From assembly GCA_033398695.1 (NCBI GenBank), contig CM065815.1, positions 97,988,501 through 98,052,500 of the forward strand: DNA of 64,000 bases, read 5' to 3'. The translations under genes and the position numbers were made by a program. The stretch comes from Orobanche coerulescens (taxonomy: Eukaryota; Streptophyta; Magnoliopsida; Lamiales; Orobanchaceae). This document shows positions 11,817-23,935 of the stretch, in pieces. The notes under the pieces are model-generated. The model was given only the letters and a program-made list of their open reading frames with translations. It made no database searches and was not told the origin of the DNA. Every line of letters starts with the position of its first letter. Position 1 is the first letter of the stretch.

Positions 11817-12484
11817 AACTTGTAGTGATTTAATTATTTATGTAAGACATGTTTTATATGCTTTGAATATATAAAAAAATTATGTTCTTGATCATATTTA
11901 TGAAATAGAGATGTTATAAATATTTTTGATTGAATTTGATTGAATCGGATCGTTCAAAATCAATTTTCTGGACTATTTATCGCATAAACTGCTGTCCAAA
12001 ACTGTTCTAGAACAGCACAGCAAAACGTGTCAGGTTCGAGCAGATTCGGGTCGGACCAGGACCCTCAGGCTGCGGTAAAATAGCAAAATAATATTCCGCG
12101 CCTAAAGGGATTCGGTCCCAGGCCGATTCACACCCGAGGGCGCGTCCCAACCATCTCGGCTGGCACACCTCTTGTGAACTTTATTCACTGATATTTTATT
12201 TAACTCTTGTTTTGTAAAATCAAAATAAATATCTCAAAAATATATTCTTGCGACCGGCGGGATTCGAACCCACGCGGCCGTGTGCGACTGTTAGAGATGT
12301 TAAACGGGCTCGAGCCCGTAGGGCTGGCCCGTTTAACCCGTCAAAAAACCGGGTTAAGGCCGATATTTCCTAGTCCGTTTAAATTCGGGCTTTTTTTGCC
12401 CGGACCGTTTAGCCCGAAGCCCATTAGGGTTAGCCCGAAGCCCGCTAGGACTAGCCCGCCGCCCGATAGGTATAGCCCGAAGCC

Positions 12485-12524
<40 letters not shown>

Positions 12525-14018
12525 TATATTAATATTATATATATAATATATATTAATATTATATATAATATATATTATTACTGTATTTGTTAATATAGTG
12601 TGTATATATATATATACATAAAACTCTAAATTTTGTTATATTTATTATAGTCTAGTTGTTACTATATATATAAAATATATTGTTAAATTTTATTTACTTA
12701 TAAAAAAATAAAAAATAAATTTATTAAATATTTAGCCCGTTTAGCCCGTTTAGCCCGAAACCCATTAGGGTTAGGGTTAGGGCCAATATTTCCTAGCCCG
12801 TTTAAATCCGGGCTTTTTTAGCCCGGACCGTTTAGCCCGAAGCCCGCTAGGGCTAGCCCGGAACCGCTAGGGCTAGCCCGTTTAACATCTCTAGCGACTG
12901 TAGAGGGATCGGCCATCTGGGCTAGTGTTTCAGATTGTTGAATTTTGATCGGATATTAATCTTATACCTGACTGTCAGACAGACTCATATTGTGTTTAAT
13001 TAATTACGTGATAATTAATTTTAATAGTATGTTAATTATTTATGTGATTATTAATTTAAGTATATCTTTGGTGTATGGCATGACCATAAATTGACCAATG
13101 TGATTGGATATTTCAATTTAGTTTTGTGTTGGTTTTACGGCCTGCGTGTCGTTTAATAATAATCAATTTTTACGGCCTGCGAATCGTCTTTTAATTTTTT
13201 ATTATAATTTACAGCTTGCGTGTCGTTTCCCTCTTGTAATTTAATTTTACTACCGTAGTATTTTTCATTAATGTATTGAAGACAAGAAGGAGACGAAGGA
13301 CGGACTCGAGGGGCCAATTGATCGCCTATGACGTTCCAAAGATTTGGAAGATCAATGAAGACCAATTATACCCTTTAGATTGACCTTTGTGATTTTTATG
13401 TTGGCTCATGAAAATCACATTAGGATTATGGTCATGCTATACACGGTCCTATATTTATTATGTCATGTGATGCTATGTATGTTTAAATTTATGCATTTAT
13501 GTGATGCGATGTATGTTTTGTATGTGTGTTAGCCAACATAGACATGCTACATAGGATGAAACCCTTCGTTAAATTTTTTTTTTATGTCGTTCAATTGAAA
13601 CACCTATCAAGACTTTGATCATCTTGAGCAGGTCATGCCAAAGCTGGGTGCTCGGATTATCTTAGTAAGGTAGTATGGGTAATGGTGATACCTATGTGTT
13701 TTAATGAACTAAGAATTCAAAAGAGTTTTGAACCTTAAGGCATAGGAAGGAATTATAACATGCTTGGGCATAAGATGCCAAATCCTAAAAGTATAATCTA
13801 AGAGTTACATATGATGTAATCGATAAAGAGTTATCCACCTAAAGTAACTTAATTCTAGGCGTCATGCCAAAGATGAGTTTAAAATTGTGCAAAATGGGGT
13901 CTTAGCCCACTAAAATTAGAAATGTTGTAAAAATGAGGGTATTTTGTTTTAGTGGGAATGTTTTTCTAGAAATAAAATGTGACTAAGTACTTTGCATATG
14001 AATTCTGTAGATAATAGA
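11817..14018 (+). other. Non-coding leader of copia K
   Basis: About 1.6 kb of leader once the MITE is removed. It contains three spaced copies of a TTTACGGCCTGCGTGTCGT-like word (about 13135, 13168 and 13205). On the minus strand at 12258-12270 there is GGTTCGAATCC, a tRNA B-box match without a recognisable rest of a tRNA. No gene is seen. Confidence 0.6.
12292..12893. mobile_element. hAT-type MITE in the leader of copia K
   Basis: It has perfect 19-bp terminal inverted repeats, TAGAGATGTTAAACGGGCT at 12292-12310 and its complement at 12875-12893. These are flanked by an exact 8-bp duplication GCGACTGT (12284-12291 and 12894-12901). An 8-bp duplication with a TAGRGATG-type terminus is typical of hAT non-autonomous elements. 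The interior is non-coding, with TAGCCCGAAGCCCG-type repeats near both ends and a TA microsatellite at about 12487-12522. Confidence 0.93.
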
Positions 14019-14818
14019 ATGGCATCAAACAACATCTCCACCATTTCACTGTGATCCGTCCTTAAGAAGGCTAAGCTCAAAGAAAACGGCAGCCACTATC
14101 TGGATTGGATCCGGAACTTGAGAAGAGTTCTCAAGAAGAAAGAAAGTTGTATGTTCTTGAGGAAGAAATTCCTGATGAGCCTGCTGACAGTGCTAAAAAG
14201 CAACAAAGACAAATGGAATAAACATTGTGATGATTCCATTGATGTCATTTGTCTTATGTTGGCTATCATTTGTCCAGAACTTCAGAAGAATATGGAAGAA
14301 ATGGAAGCTTATGAGCTTGATGCTCACGTCAAGGAAACTTTCTCGAAGCATGCTAGGCAAGAGAGGTATGAGACCTTTCAAGCCTTGTATGCTTGCAACA
14401 TGGTTGAGAGGACATTTGTCAGCGCTCATGCACTCAAGATGAAAGGATATATTGATCATCTTGATAGGCTCGGTTTTCCACTTTCTAAGGAGCACTCCGC
14501 AGATGTGATCCTAAACTCATTATCCGATAGATTCGATCAGTTTATTATGAATTATAACATAAATGAGATGGAGAAGTTCATTTCTGAGCTGCATGGGATG
14601 CTTAAAACGGCTGAGCAGAATATTAAGAAGAAACCAAGCCACGTGCTGATGGCCAGTAAAGGGAAGTCCTTCAAGGAAATAAGCTAGGGCAAGGGTAAGG
14701 CAAAATTTGGCAAATCTAAAGACCCTACTAAGCCGGTTTTTAAGGCTAAAGCTCCCAGAGATGGAAATTGTCATCATTGTGATAAACCTGGACACTAGAA
14801 AAAAATTGCAAGGTTTAC
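14019..14818 (+). pseudogene. Gag of copia K
   Basis: The ATG at 14019 starts MASNNISTISL, followed by a stop at 14052 and a long in-frame stretch with copia Gag features (YELDAHVKETFSKHARQ, then LSDRFDQFIMNYNINEME). A second stop is at 14685. A zinc knuckle CHHCDKPGH is broken by a TAG at 14796 and by a base loss in the following A-run. Gag would form the virus-like particle. It is non-functional here. Confidence 0.87.
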
Positions 14819-15213
14819 TTGGAAGAGCTAAAGCGTACCAAGGGTAGTGAGACTACCACAGGTATATTTGTTATAGAAGTTAACTTATCTACTTCTAACT
14901 CCTGGGTATTGGATACTGGATGTGGATCTCACATTTGTACAAATGTGCAGGGGTTGAGAAGCAGTGGAGAGATGAAGAAAAAGGAAGTGGATCTAAGAGT
15001 CAGCAATGGAGCAAGAGTTGCTGCACTAGTCGTAGGAACTTATGATCTAGTTATACCCAATGGGCTTTTGTTAGTTTTGAACACTTGCTATTATGTTCCT
15101 TCTATGAACAAGAATATTATTTTAGTTTCTATATTATATTATGAAGGTTACAGTTTTCTTATTAAGAATAAGATTATTCGTATTTTCTTTGATGACTTGC
15201 TTTATGGTACTGC
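14819..15213 (+). pseudogene. Protease of copia K (interrupted by element H)
   Basis: It carries the copia aspartic protease signature SWVLDTGCGSHICTN and the following YYVPSMNKNIILVS segment. The frame runs into DDLLYGTA and is cut at 15213 by insertion of H. Sequence after H (24733) resumes with the start of the pre-integrase region, so it was one polyprotein. Confidence 0.88.
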
Positions 15214-15626
15214 TGTAACACCCCCAGATTTTAACCGGAAATATTACAGCGCCGTGGGCCCCGAGATGGAACCCACAAGGCTAAAAGAAATTTTCACAAA
15301 CATTTACAAATGCCCAAGAGGCCAACGACGGTACTATCTAAAAATCACAAAGACTTATAGAATCCATTTATCAAAAACCGTCGTAAAACTCATTTGAAAT
15401 CGCAAGGCCAAATAGCCGATACTCAAAAGTTTAGAAAACGGTTTCCAAAGTAACCTCAGTTACTAGATACCAAAAGAGCTTCTCAAAATACTCATGCAGC
15501 GGAAAAAGACCAACCAAAACGATACTCTAACAGCGGAATACAAGAACCAATCAAGAAACTCAATGCACAGAACTTATCCTAGCCAGTATCCTCCGGGAAG
15601 CTCATCTCTTCACGACCGCTACAAGC

Positions 15627-15672
15627 TCGATACTCCAAGAACCTAAAAAGAAGTCCCACGACGGGGTCAGCC
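15627..15672 (-). promoter_or_regulatory. C-tract hairpin and acceptor-like site, LTR H left copy
   Basis: The minus strand has CTGACCCCGTCGTGGG followed by a pyrimidine run ending TTTTTAG|GTTC (ending at 15643). The matching site in the right LTR ends at 21624. A 3' splice-site role is inferred. Confidence 0.5.
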
Positions 15673-16079
15673 ATAATATCCAACAATGATATCAATTACA
15701 TCACATCAATAATACATACCAATGAGAATACAACATAAGAATACGACCAATGTAATCTTACCGCCATCACTTTACTTACTCAAGAAATTCTCAAACCATC
15801 ATAACCAACTCACGATACGGAAATATACCATTTCTGACCAATACGATCCATCGAATAACATCACCAAATCCCAAGACGATAACCGATCGTCCATCAAGAC
15901 AAATACCAAAGGAAATACGGAACATACCTCGAGATATGAAGTGCCACGACAATCATACCAGTCTAATCCGAGATCAGATCAATGCAATACGGACAAGGTC
16001 CTAACACAAGACCTACAAATGCATACTCATATGACCACGTCAATATGATCACAACGATAACCACAATGTATACTCAATG

Positions 16080-16397
16080 GAAATCCCATGACCAGCGCCA
16101 AAGATAGGTCCCTTTGTTGATCCTATCGATCAACATAAGGTGGATAACTAACAATACACATGTGAACAACAACACATGATAAAATCAATGATGCGAATTC
16201 ACAAGATTCCATCAACACAATCTGGTAATCCAACGATCCAGCGCCTCAAAGATAGATCCCCATGATGATCCCGTCGAACCAACGCATGGTGGAAAACTCC
16301 GTCCAACGATCCGGCGCTCAAAGATAGATCCCCATGATGATCCCGTCGAACCAACGCATGGTGGACATCCGATCCAGCGCCCTCAGCATAGATCCTC
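16080..16397 (-). repeat. Minisatellite in LTR H, left copy
   Basis: About four imperfect units of 55-65 bp containing CAGCGCC...GATAGATCCCCATGATG...CCCGTCGAACCAACGC...GGTGGA. The sequence is related to the LTR A minisatellite. Confidence 0.85.
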
Positions 16398-17191
16398 ATA
16401 ATCCCATCGGATTATTTACACAACATAAACAACACAATATGCATACACATATGCAAATCAACACGTTCATCAACATGAACAACATAACATGCACGACAAC
16501 ATGACAACTTACTAGGACGACTCCATGTTCAACAACATGAAAGGAAATGTACGAGACCAAAATAAATAACACTAAACCATAATCAATATGGAATACTTGC
16601 CTTAGTCCTTCTAAGCAACCTCGATGTCCAATCATCACCGACGATTATCCGCAATGCTCGACGATCCAAACGTATCATGAACCATAAATACTCGAGTCCT
16701 CGTCTTTATCACAATGTATCCTCGATACCCAAATATGCCAATAACCAAAATAAATCACATACATTATGATTTAACTCCCAGAATCGGAATGACAACATAA
16801 TATCATTGCTATATGCATTATAAACGAAATGAAATCAAAACCATTCATTAAACATTATAATCGAGCAAGTAATAACTTGCCTCGATACCGATCTGACGAA
16901 GTCATTGCCGAACACATTGCCTTTATCTACGAGCTCCTCAGCCTCGATCAAAAGCAATACAATGGACATACTCGAATACGACCGCAATATCCGGTTATAA
17001 TCACCGATCAATAATCTCAACCTATCGAAGAAATCAAATAACACATATCCGATAACGGTCAACAACTGAGAAAACTAACCAATCGAACTCAACGGTTCAA
17101 CACAACCTCGAATAAACACAGTCAGAACCAACCAAGTCAAACCATCACGAATTCCTAATCAAAACACAAAAATACTGCACTGTCTGCCTAC

Positions 17192-17274
17192 TTAGCGCAC
17201 GTTAAACGCATAACGTAGCGTGCGCTAAGTTGTCTCGTTAGCGTGCGCTAGCCAGTAAGCTTAGCGTGCGCTAA
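17192..17274. repeat. Palindrome array II, LTR H left copy
   Basis: Four copies of the TTAGCGTGCGCTAA motif in about 80 bp, downstream of the TATA box and inside the putative leader intron. Confidence 0.9.
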
Positions 17275-17938
17275 TGCTGTACAGTGGCATGCATTCCAAG
17301 CATCGACTAACATCTTGCAACTACGAATCCGAATGAAGGGAGACATAAATCTCCATATCTTTTGAAGATAAACGACACCATAACTATCACAAGGATCATA
17401 TCAATGTCCATATATCAATAATAACATCAACAATCAAACCGACTCGATAACAAGGATCATATCATATTCAATCCGGAATTCAACCTCGTATCATGATTTA
17501 ACTCCTCTAAATCGATCAATATAATTAACAAGATTCGGAAATCCATCTTAGATCGGGTTAAACGAATCAACATCCTTATAGTATGAAGAATCTTAACTAA
17601 CATCCGAAACTCTTATCAAAATTCCATTGAATCTCATATAACATCATCATATGATTATCCAACATGCTCCTTACATGAAATCATCCAAGAAAAACGAACT
17701 ATCATCAAGAGGATACGAAAATTACCTGGATTGGATGAACCAAGAATAAGAACACTAGACTCCATTCCAAGAATCATGAATAACTTGAAGAACAAGGCTT
17801 GAATCCATGCTCTCCATCTTAATCTTGTTAAAGATCATCATCTCTCAAAGGTTTAGAACTCCAAATGTTCTCCCAAGGTTGTCTCTATCGGGTGAAAGGA
17901 AAGAAATGGACGAAATGCTTCATGACACCCGCTTGTCC

Positions 17939-17948
17939 CTTTATATAG
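17939..17948 (-). promoter_or_regulatory. TATA box, LTR H left copy
   Basis: The minus strand reads TTCTATATAAAGGG. It follows palindrome array I by about 10 bp. Confidence 0.72.
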
Positions 17949-17957
17949 AATACCTTA

Positions 17958-18454
17958 CTAGCGTGCGCGCTAAACCCTTATGTTTAGCGTGCGCTAGCCT
18001 TAGCGTGCGCTAATCGACTTTGTTAGCGTGCGCCATCGGCCCGCAGGCTACCGTCTTGCTTCATAAACTAGCTTACGACGTAATGCCCATGCATTAACGC
18101 ACGTAAAACATAATGTCTAGCGACGCAAGTCCTTACTCTTAGCGTGCGCTATCCGAAGTTGACTTACTACGGTGTTCACCTACCACTCGCCCCCACATTC
18201 CGACAAAGATCTTACAAGGATAAGATTCCTTGTTGACTGATATATATTTAGCGTGCGCTAAGCCTAATCTTTAGCGTGCGCTAATACTTCAGGACAACAA
18301 CCGTTGACTTACCAGAACGTGCGCCGAAAGCAGCCGGGTCCATACGCAGATTCCTTCCGATCTGATCTGCACTAGCGTACGCTAATCTATGAACGTAGCG
18401 TGCGCTAATCTTGCACGATAGCGTGCGCTATACTTGAACATTAGCGTGCGCTAA
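17958..18454. repeat. Palindrome array I, LTR H left copy
   Basis: About eleven spaced copies of TTAGCGTGCGCTAA or close variants in 500 bp, ending next to the TATA box. Spacing is irregular (about 15-100 bp) and the spacer sequence differs, so this is not a simple tandem repeat. Confidence 0.92.
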
Positions 18455-18759
18455 TCAGGCTATACTTAGCCATTTTCCAATTCTCCTCGTCCGCCTCGAC
18501 ATACCAATTGCGGACATACGGCATACTGAATACATGTACTGAATCCAATAACATCATCATACGATATACCCAATATCAAAAGTACGACAACCTGATACAC
18601 AATATCCTCAAATGTAACTGTCGACCAAATACGACAATTATACCGATATCGATATCTCGCCTTTATTTATTTTATCCTCATCAGATGCATTCCACGCTGT
18701 ACAATATAACTCGGATAAAATAATATTAAACAACAGTAATAGAAATTCCGGATATTACA

Positions 18760-18797
18760 TTCTACACCCCTTAAAATAAGTTTCGTCCTCGAAACTT
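18760..18797 (-). promoter_or_regulatory. Polypurine tract and adjacent hairpin of element H
   Basis: The minus strand has AAGTTTCG-AGGA-CGAAACTT (18797-18778), an 8-bp perfect stem with a 4-base loop. TTTTAAGGGGTGTAGAA then leads straight into the LTR. The purine-rich part primes plus-strand cDNA synthesis. The hairpin recurs in C, D and D'. Confidence 0.8.
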
Positions 18798-21177
18798 GCA
18801 ATCCATCATAAAACAAACAAACATACCGTTCAACCCAAAATATCCCAAAACCATCACGACACTGATCAAATCATCATTATTCTGAATAGCCAAAACCGCA
18901 TACTTACAAATACGCAGGTTGACGATCTCCGGGGATACTAGCCAGCAATCTCACTGTACAGTCTCAATACGCTTACGATCACAATTCCCTGAGTCTCAAC
19001 AAAATATATCATCTTCGGATGAAACAATCTGCCCGAATCAAATCCTGTCTGCCCGATTGCATAATCAAGTCCCAATTCCGATCAGACAAATAATACACAA
19101 TACATCTACAAAACAACTGCCCAAAACAACGACACGAATCCTGAAACATCAATATAAAATCCGAACGCTCAAATGATCACCAACAATGATCAACAATCAA
19201 TCGAATTTATCATCGACATGATAAATTCCAATATGACCAACCAGAGGTCAAAACACAATTGAGAATATCATCAACGTGATAAACTCCAATATTACCAACG
19301 AATGATCAACGAAAATCGAGAATACCTTCACACGGTAAACTCCAACACGATCAACACAGAATCACATAAACAGATATACGAAAGAATAACATTCTCAAAA
19401 CGACAAATCAATCACGCACAGTAGATCTCAATAAACATACCCAACTGGCGAACATTTCTCTCGGCATACGAACAACGAATCGCAAATCGACGAACATACC
19501 AATTCATACAAAGAGTGGGAACGACCACTCAATATCCAAAACAACCAGCATGGGGTCACCATCCCCAAATTTACACTTACAAAGAAATCATTCAAAGATC
19601 ACTTATGGTAAAATCGCGCTACTACCGTACCAATGGAATCACATAGCAAATATGTCCCGGTTTCACAAAATCCCAAGTTTCCAAAATAATATTATGTGCA
19701 TGAATCTACAACACGCCACATATTTCTCTTATCCGATAACTCAACTGATCATCACCGGATAGTCAAACTAACATACTGAAGTTTGAATTCCTTTTCCATC
19801 GTACCATCAATATGATATGCACTATGCACTAAATGCGTATGTATATCAATCACATTTTCAAAACCAGTTTGAAATCATAAAGTCTCGTCAAGAATACAAA
19901 TTTTCGAAAGTTCTCCCAAGAGTTTGAAAACTCAAAACTTAAATTTTGGTAAGACCACAAAATCAATTTTCGAAAAATTAACTTGGCTCGATGGTGCCAA
20001 GTATTCGATAACAGTTTCCTTCGAATCCACACGATTTCGAAGTTTTAAAATGAAAAGTATGCAAATGCTCGACTATATCCGTACTCCTGTATACCAATTC
20101 GGTTCGTCACCAATATCCACTGATATTCCATCGGAAAACCACACGATCGAGTTCCAAAATCTCAATATATAAATTCCGACTAAGCTCCTTTCCACATATG
20201 ACGTGCAACGTACCATTAACCCATCCTGGATCACCTTAAATATGATATGACAAAATATTGAAACAAATCCACACAGCGAAAGACTTCCCGAGAGGTTCCA
20301 TTTGAATAAGTAAACCAAAGCCTCGAAAGGCGGAAATAACATAGGTAAACGATTGGTAAAGTATTTTACAAATCTCGGGAGTTTTAAGAAAACAGAAAGG
20401 CCGTTTGAAACATTAGGGTCTCAGCCCGTATCTCGTTCCGCATTACAAAAAGTTTAAAAATAGAAAACCCCTTTTTGGACTCCAAGTCCTGAGTCACAAA
20501 ACCATTTCAAAATCGATTTGGGTCTCGGCCCAAAATCATTTACGGTAAAACATCCGTAAAACATTCATTTTGAAAAGAATCATTTTCAAATGCTCAAAAA
20601 CAGTTCATATATCTCAAAATGAACTAACATGACTACATGTTCTCCTGAACAATCCACAATATTTCTCCCAAATGCACAGCTCCGTTCCAAAATTTAATCG
20701 ACATATTGATTTCCAAAATCATAACTTCTCAAGATCATCAATCATGTCCCAACTCTGTCACCTTATACTATAACATATAATATTCTGCTGAATCTCAAAG
20801 CATATCAACTATAGAACAGCAATAAATCTCAATGCAATTCAAAAATCCAAATACTTACAGATCGTGAAGCCGACGATTCCCCGTGATACTGGCACATGTC
20901 TCGACTCAAGAAAATACACGACACAAATATTTTCGAAACACACATTTTGCAAACTCAGTTCAACTCGAGAAAACAACACAGCTCTATCTGAAGAAACACG
21001 TCAACACCATTTGGAAAAGTTATAACAAGCCCAGTACGATACTGGCAAATCCGATAACGCACAAGCCTGAGTGAACAACAAAGACTCACGGCTCTAATAT
21101 TTGTCAATCGACAACTCGAATGACGCAACAAAAACACGACCCAACTCGACCCAAATGCCTAGGTTTTCTCAACCTAA

Positions 21178-21189
21178 GCTCTGATACCA
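21178..21189 (-). promoter_or_regulatory. Primer-binding site of element H
   Basis: The minus strand reads TGGTATCAGAGC, a perfect Met-tRNA primer site 5 bases from the LTR edge. A 6-bp inverted repeat (TAGGTT/AACCTA, 21160-21176) abuts it. Confidence 0.93.
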
Positions 21190-22074
21190 TATTCTGTAAC
21201 ACCCCCAGATTTTAACCGGAAATATTACAGCGCCGTGGGCCCCGAGATGGAACCCACAAGGCTAAAAGAAATTTTCACAAACATTTACAAATGCCCAAGA
21301 GGCCAACGACGGTACTATCTAAAAATCACAAAGACTTATAGAATCCATTTATCAAAAACCGTCGTAAAACTCATTTGAAATCGCAAGGCCAAATAGCCGA
21401 TACTCAAAAGTTTAGAAAACGGTTTCCAAAGTAACCTCAGTTACTAGATACCAAAAGAGCGTCTCAAAATACTCACGCAGCGGAAAAAGACCAACCAAAA
21501 CGATACTCTAACAGCGGAATACAAGAACCAATCAAGAAACTCAATGCACAGAACTTATCCTAGCCAGTATCCTCCGAGAAGCTCATCTCTTCACGACCGC
21601 TACAAGCTCGATACTCCAAGAACCTAAAAAGAAGTCCCACGACGGGGTCAGCCATAATATCCAACAATGATATCAATTACATCACATCAATAATACATAC
21701 CAATGAGAATACAACATAAGAATACGACCAATGTAATCTTACCGCCATCACTTTACTTACTCAAGAAATTCTCAAACCATCATAACCAACTCACGATACG
21801 GAAATATACCATTTCTGACCAATACGATCCATCGAATAACATCACCAAATCCCAAGACGATAACCGATCGTCCATCAAGACAAATACCAAAGGAAATACG
21901 GAACATACCTCGAGATATGAAGTGCCACGACAATCATACCAGTCTAATCCGAGATCAGATCAATGCAATACGGACAAGGTCCTAACACAAGACCTACAAA
22001 TGCATACTCATATGACCACGTCAATATGATCACAACGATAACCACAATGTATACTCAATGGAAATCCCATGACC

Positions 22075-22378
22075 CAGCGCCCTCAGCATAGGTCCCTTTG
22101 TTGATCCTATCAGATCAACATAAGGTGGATAACTAACAATACACATGTGAACAACAACACATGATAAAATCAATGATGCGAATTCACAAGATTCCATCAA
22201 CACAATCTGTAATCCAACGATCCAGCGCCTCAAAGATAGATCCCCATGATGATCCCGTCGAACCAACGCATGGTGGAAAACACATCCAACGATCCAGCCT
22301 CAAAGATAGATCCCCATGATGATCCCGTCGAACCAACGCATGGTGGACATCCGATCCAGCGCCCTCAGCATAGATCCT
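22075..22378 (-). repeat. Minisatellite in LTR H, right copy
   Basis: Counterpart of 16080-16397, with small indels between the copies. Confidence 0.85.
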
Positions 22379-23171
22379 CATAATCCCATCGGATTATTTA
22401 CACAACATAAACAACACAATATGCATACACATATGCAAATCAACACGTTCATCAACATGAACAACATAACATGCACGACAACATGACAACTTACTAGGAC
22501 GACTCCATGTTCAACAACATGAAAGGAAATGTACGAGACCAAAATAAATAACACTAAACCATAATCAATATGGAATACTTGCCCCGAGTCCTTCGGAAGC
22601 AACCTCGATGTCCAATCATCACCGACGATTATCCGCAATGCTCGACGATCCAAACGTATCATGAACCATAAATACTCGAGTCCTCGTCTTTATCACAATA
22701 TATCCTCGATACCCAAATATGCCAATAACCAAAACAAATCACATACATTATGATTTAACTCCCAGAATCGGAATGACAACATAATATCATTGCTATATGC
22801 ATTATAAACGAAATGAAACTGAAACCATTCATTAAACATTATAACTGAGCAAGTAATAACTTGCCTCGATACCGATACGACGAAGCTGCTGCCGAACACA
22901 TTGCCTTTATCTACGAGCTCCTCAGCCTCGATCAAAAGCAATACAATGGACATACTCGAATACGACCGCAATATCCGGTTATAATCACCAATCAATAATC
23001 TCAACCTATCAAAGAAATCAAATAACACATATCCGATAACGGTCAACAACTGAGAAAACTAACCAATCGAACTCAACGGTTCAACACAACCTCGAATAAA
23101 CACAGTCAGAACCAACCAAGTCAAACCATCACGAATTCCTAATCAAAACACAAAAATGCGCATCTGCCTAC

Positions 23172-23254
23172 TTAGCGCACGTTAAACGCATAACGTAGCG
23201 TGCGCTAAGTTGTCTCGTTAGCGTGCGCTAGCCAGTAAGCTTAGCGTGCGCTAA
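23172..23254. repeat. Palindrome array II, LTR H right copy
   Basis: Four copies of TTAGCGTGCGCTAA-type motif, matching the left LTR. Confidence 0.9.
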
Positions 23255-23916
23255 TGCTGTACAGTGGCATGCATTCCAAGCATCGAATAACATCTTGCAA
23301 CTACGAATCCGAATGAAGGGAGACATAAATCTCCATATCTTTTGAAGATAAACGACACCATAACTATCACAAGGATCATATCAATGTCCATATATCAATA
23401 ATAACATCAACAATCAAACCGACTCGATAACAAGGATCATATCATATTCAATCCGGAATTCAACCTCGTATCATGATTTAACTCCTCTAAATCGATCAAT
23501 ATAATTAACAAGATTCGGAAATCCATCTTAGATCGGGTTAAACGAATCAACATCCTTATAGTATGAAGAATCTTAACTAACATCCGAAACTCTTATCAAA
23601 ATTCCATTGAATCTCATATAACATCATCATATGATTATCCAACATGCTCCTTACATGAAATCATCCAAGAAAAACGAACTATCATCAAGAGGATACGAAA
23701 ATTACGGATTGGATGAACCAAGAATAATAACAATAGAATCCATTCCAAGATTCATGAATAACTTGAAGAACAAGGCTTGAATCCATGCTCTCCATCTTAA
23801 TCTTGTTAAAGATCATCATCTCTCGGTGTTTAGGAACTCCAAATGTTCTCCCAAGGTTGTCTCTATCGGGTGAAAGGAAAGAAATGGACGAAATGCTTCA
23901 TGACACCCGTTTGTCC

Positions 23917-23926
23917 CTTTATATAG
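23917..23926 (-). promoter_or_regulatory. TATA box, LTR H right copy
   Basis: The minus strand reads TCTATATAAAGGG, about 10 bp below palindrome array I. Confidence 0.72.
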
Positions 23927-23935
23927 AATACCTTA

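Larger units (their letters stand above)
15214..18759 (-). repeat. LTR of element H, left copy
   Basis: 3546 bp, with exact TG/CA ends. In the direction of transcription: palindrome array I, TATA box, donor-like site at 17725, palindrome array II, a minisatellite, then a C-tract hairpin and a TTTTTAG|GT acceptor-like site near 15643. Confidence 0.95.
18760..21194 (-). other. Internal region of element H (non-coding)
   Basis: No recognisable gag, protease, RT or integrase motif in any frame. It contains AT-rich sequence, a set of similar GATAAACTCCAAT words at about 19210-19350, and GGGTCTCAGCCC/GGGTCTCGGCCC words at 20420-20540 that resemble part of LTR G. Short open frames lack recognisable features. 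Confidence 0.8.

Noticed and set aside
12241..12283. Possible tRNA gene: minus-strand GGTTCGAATCC (B-box match) with a T-arm-like stem
   Set aside because: No matching D-arm, anticodon arm or acceptor stem could be placed on either side, even with the MITE removed. At best it is a tRNA-derived fragment.
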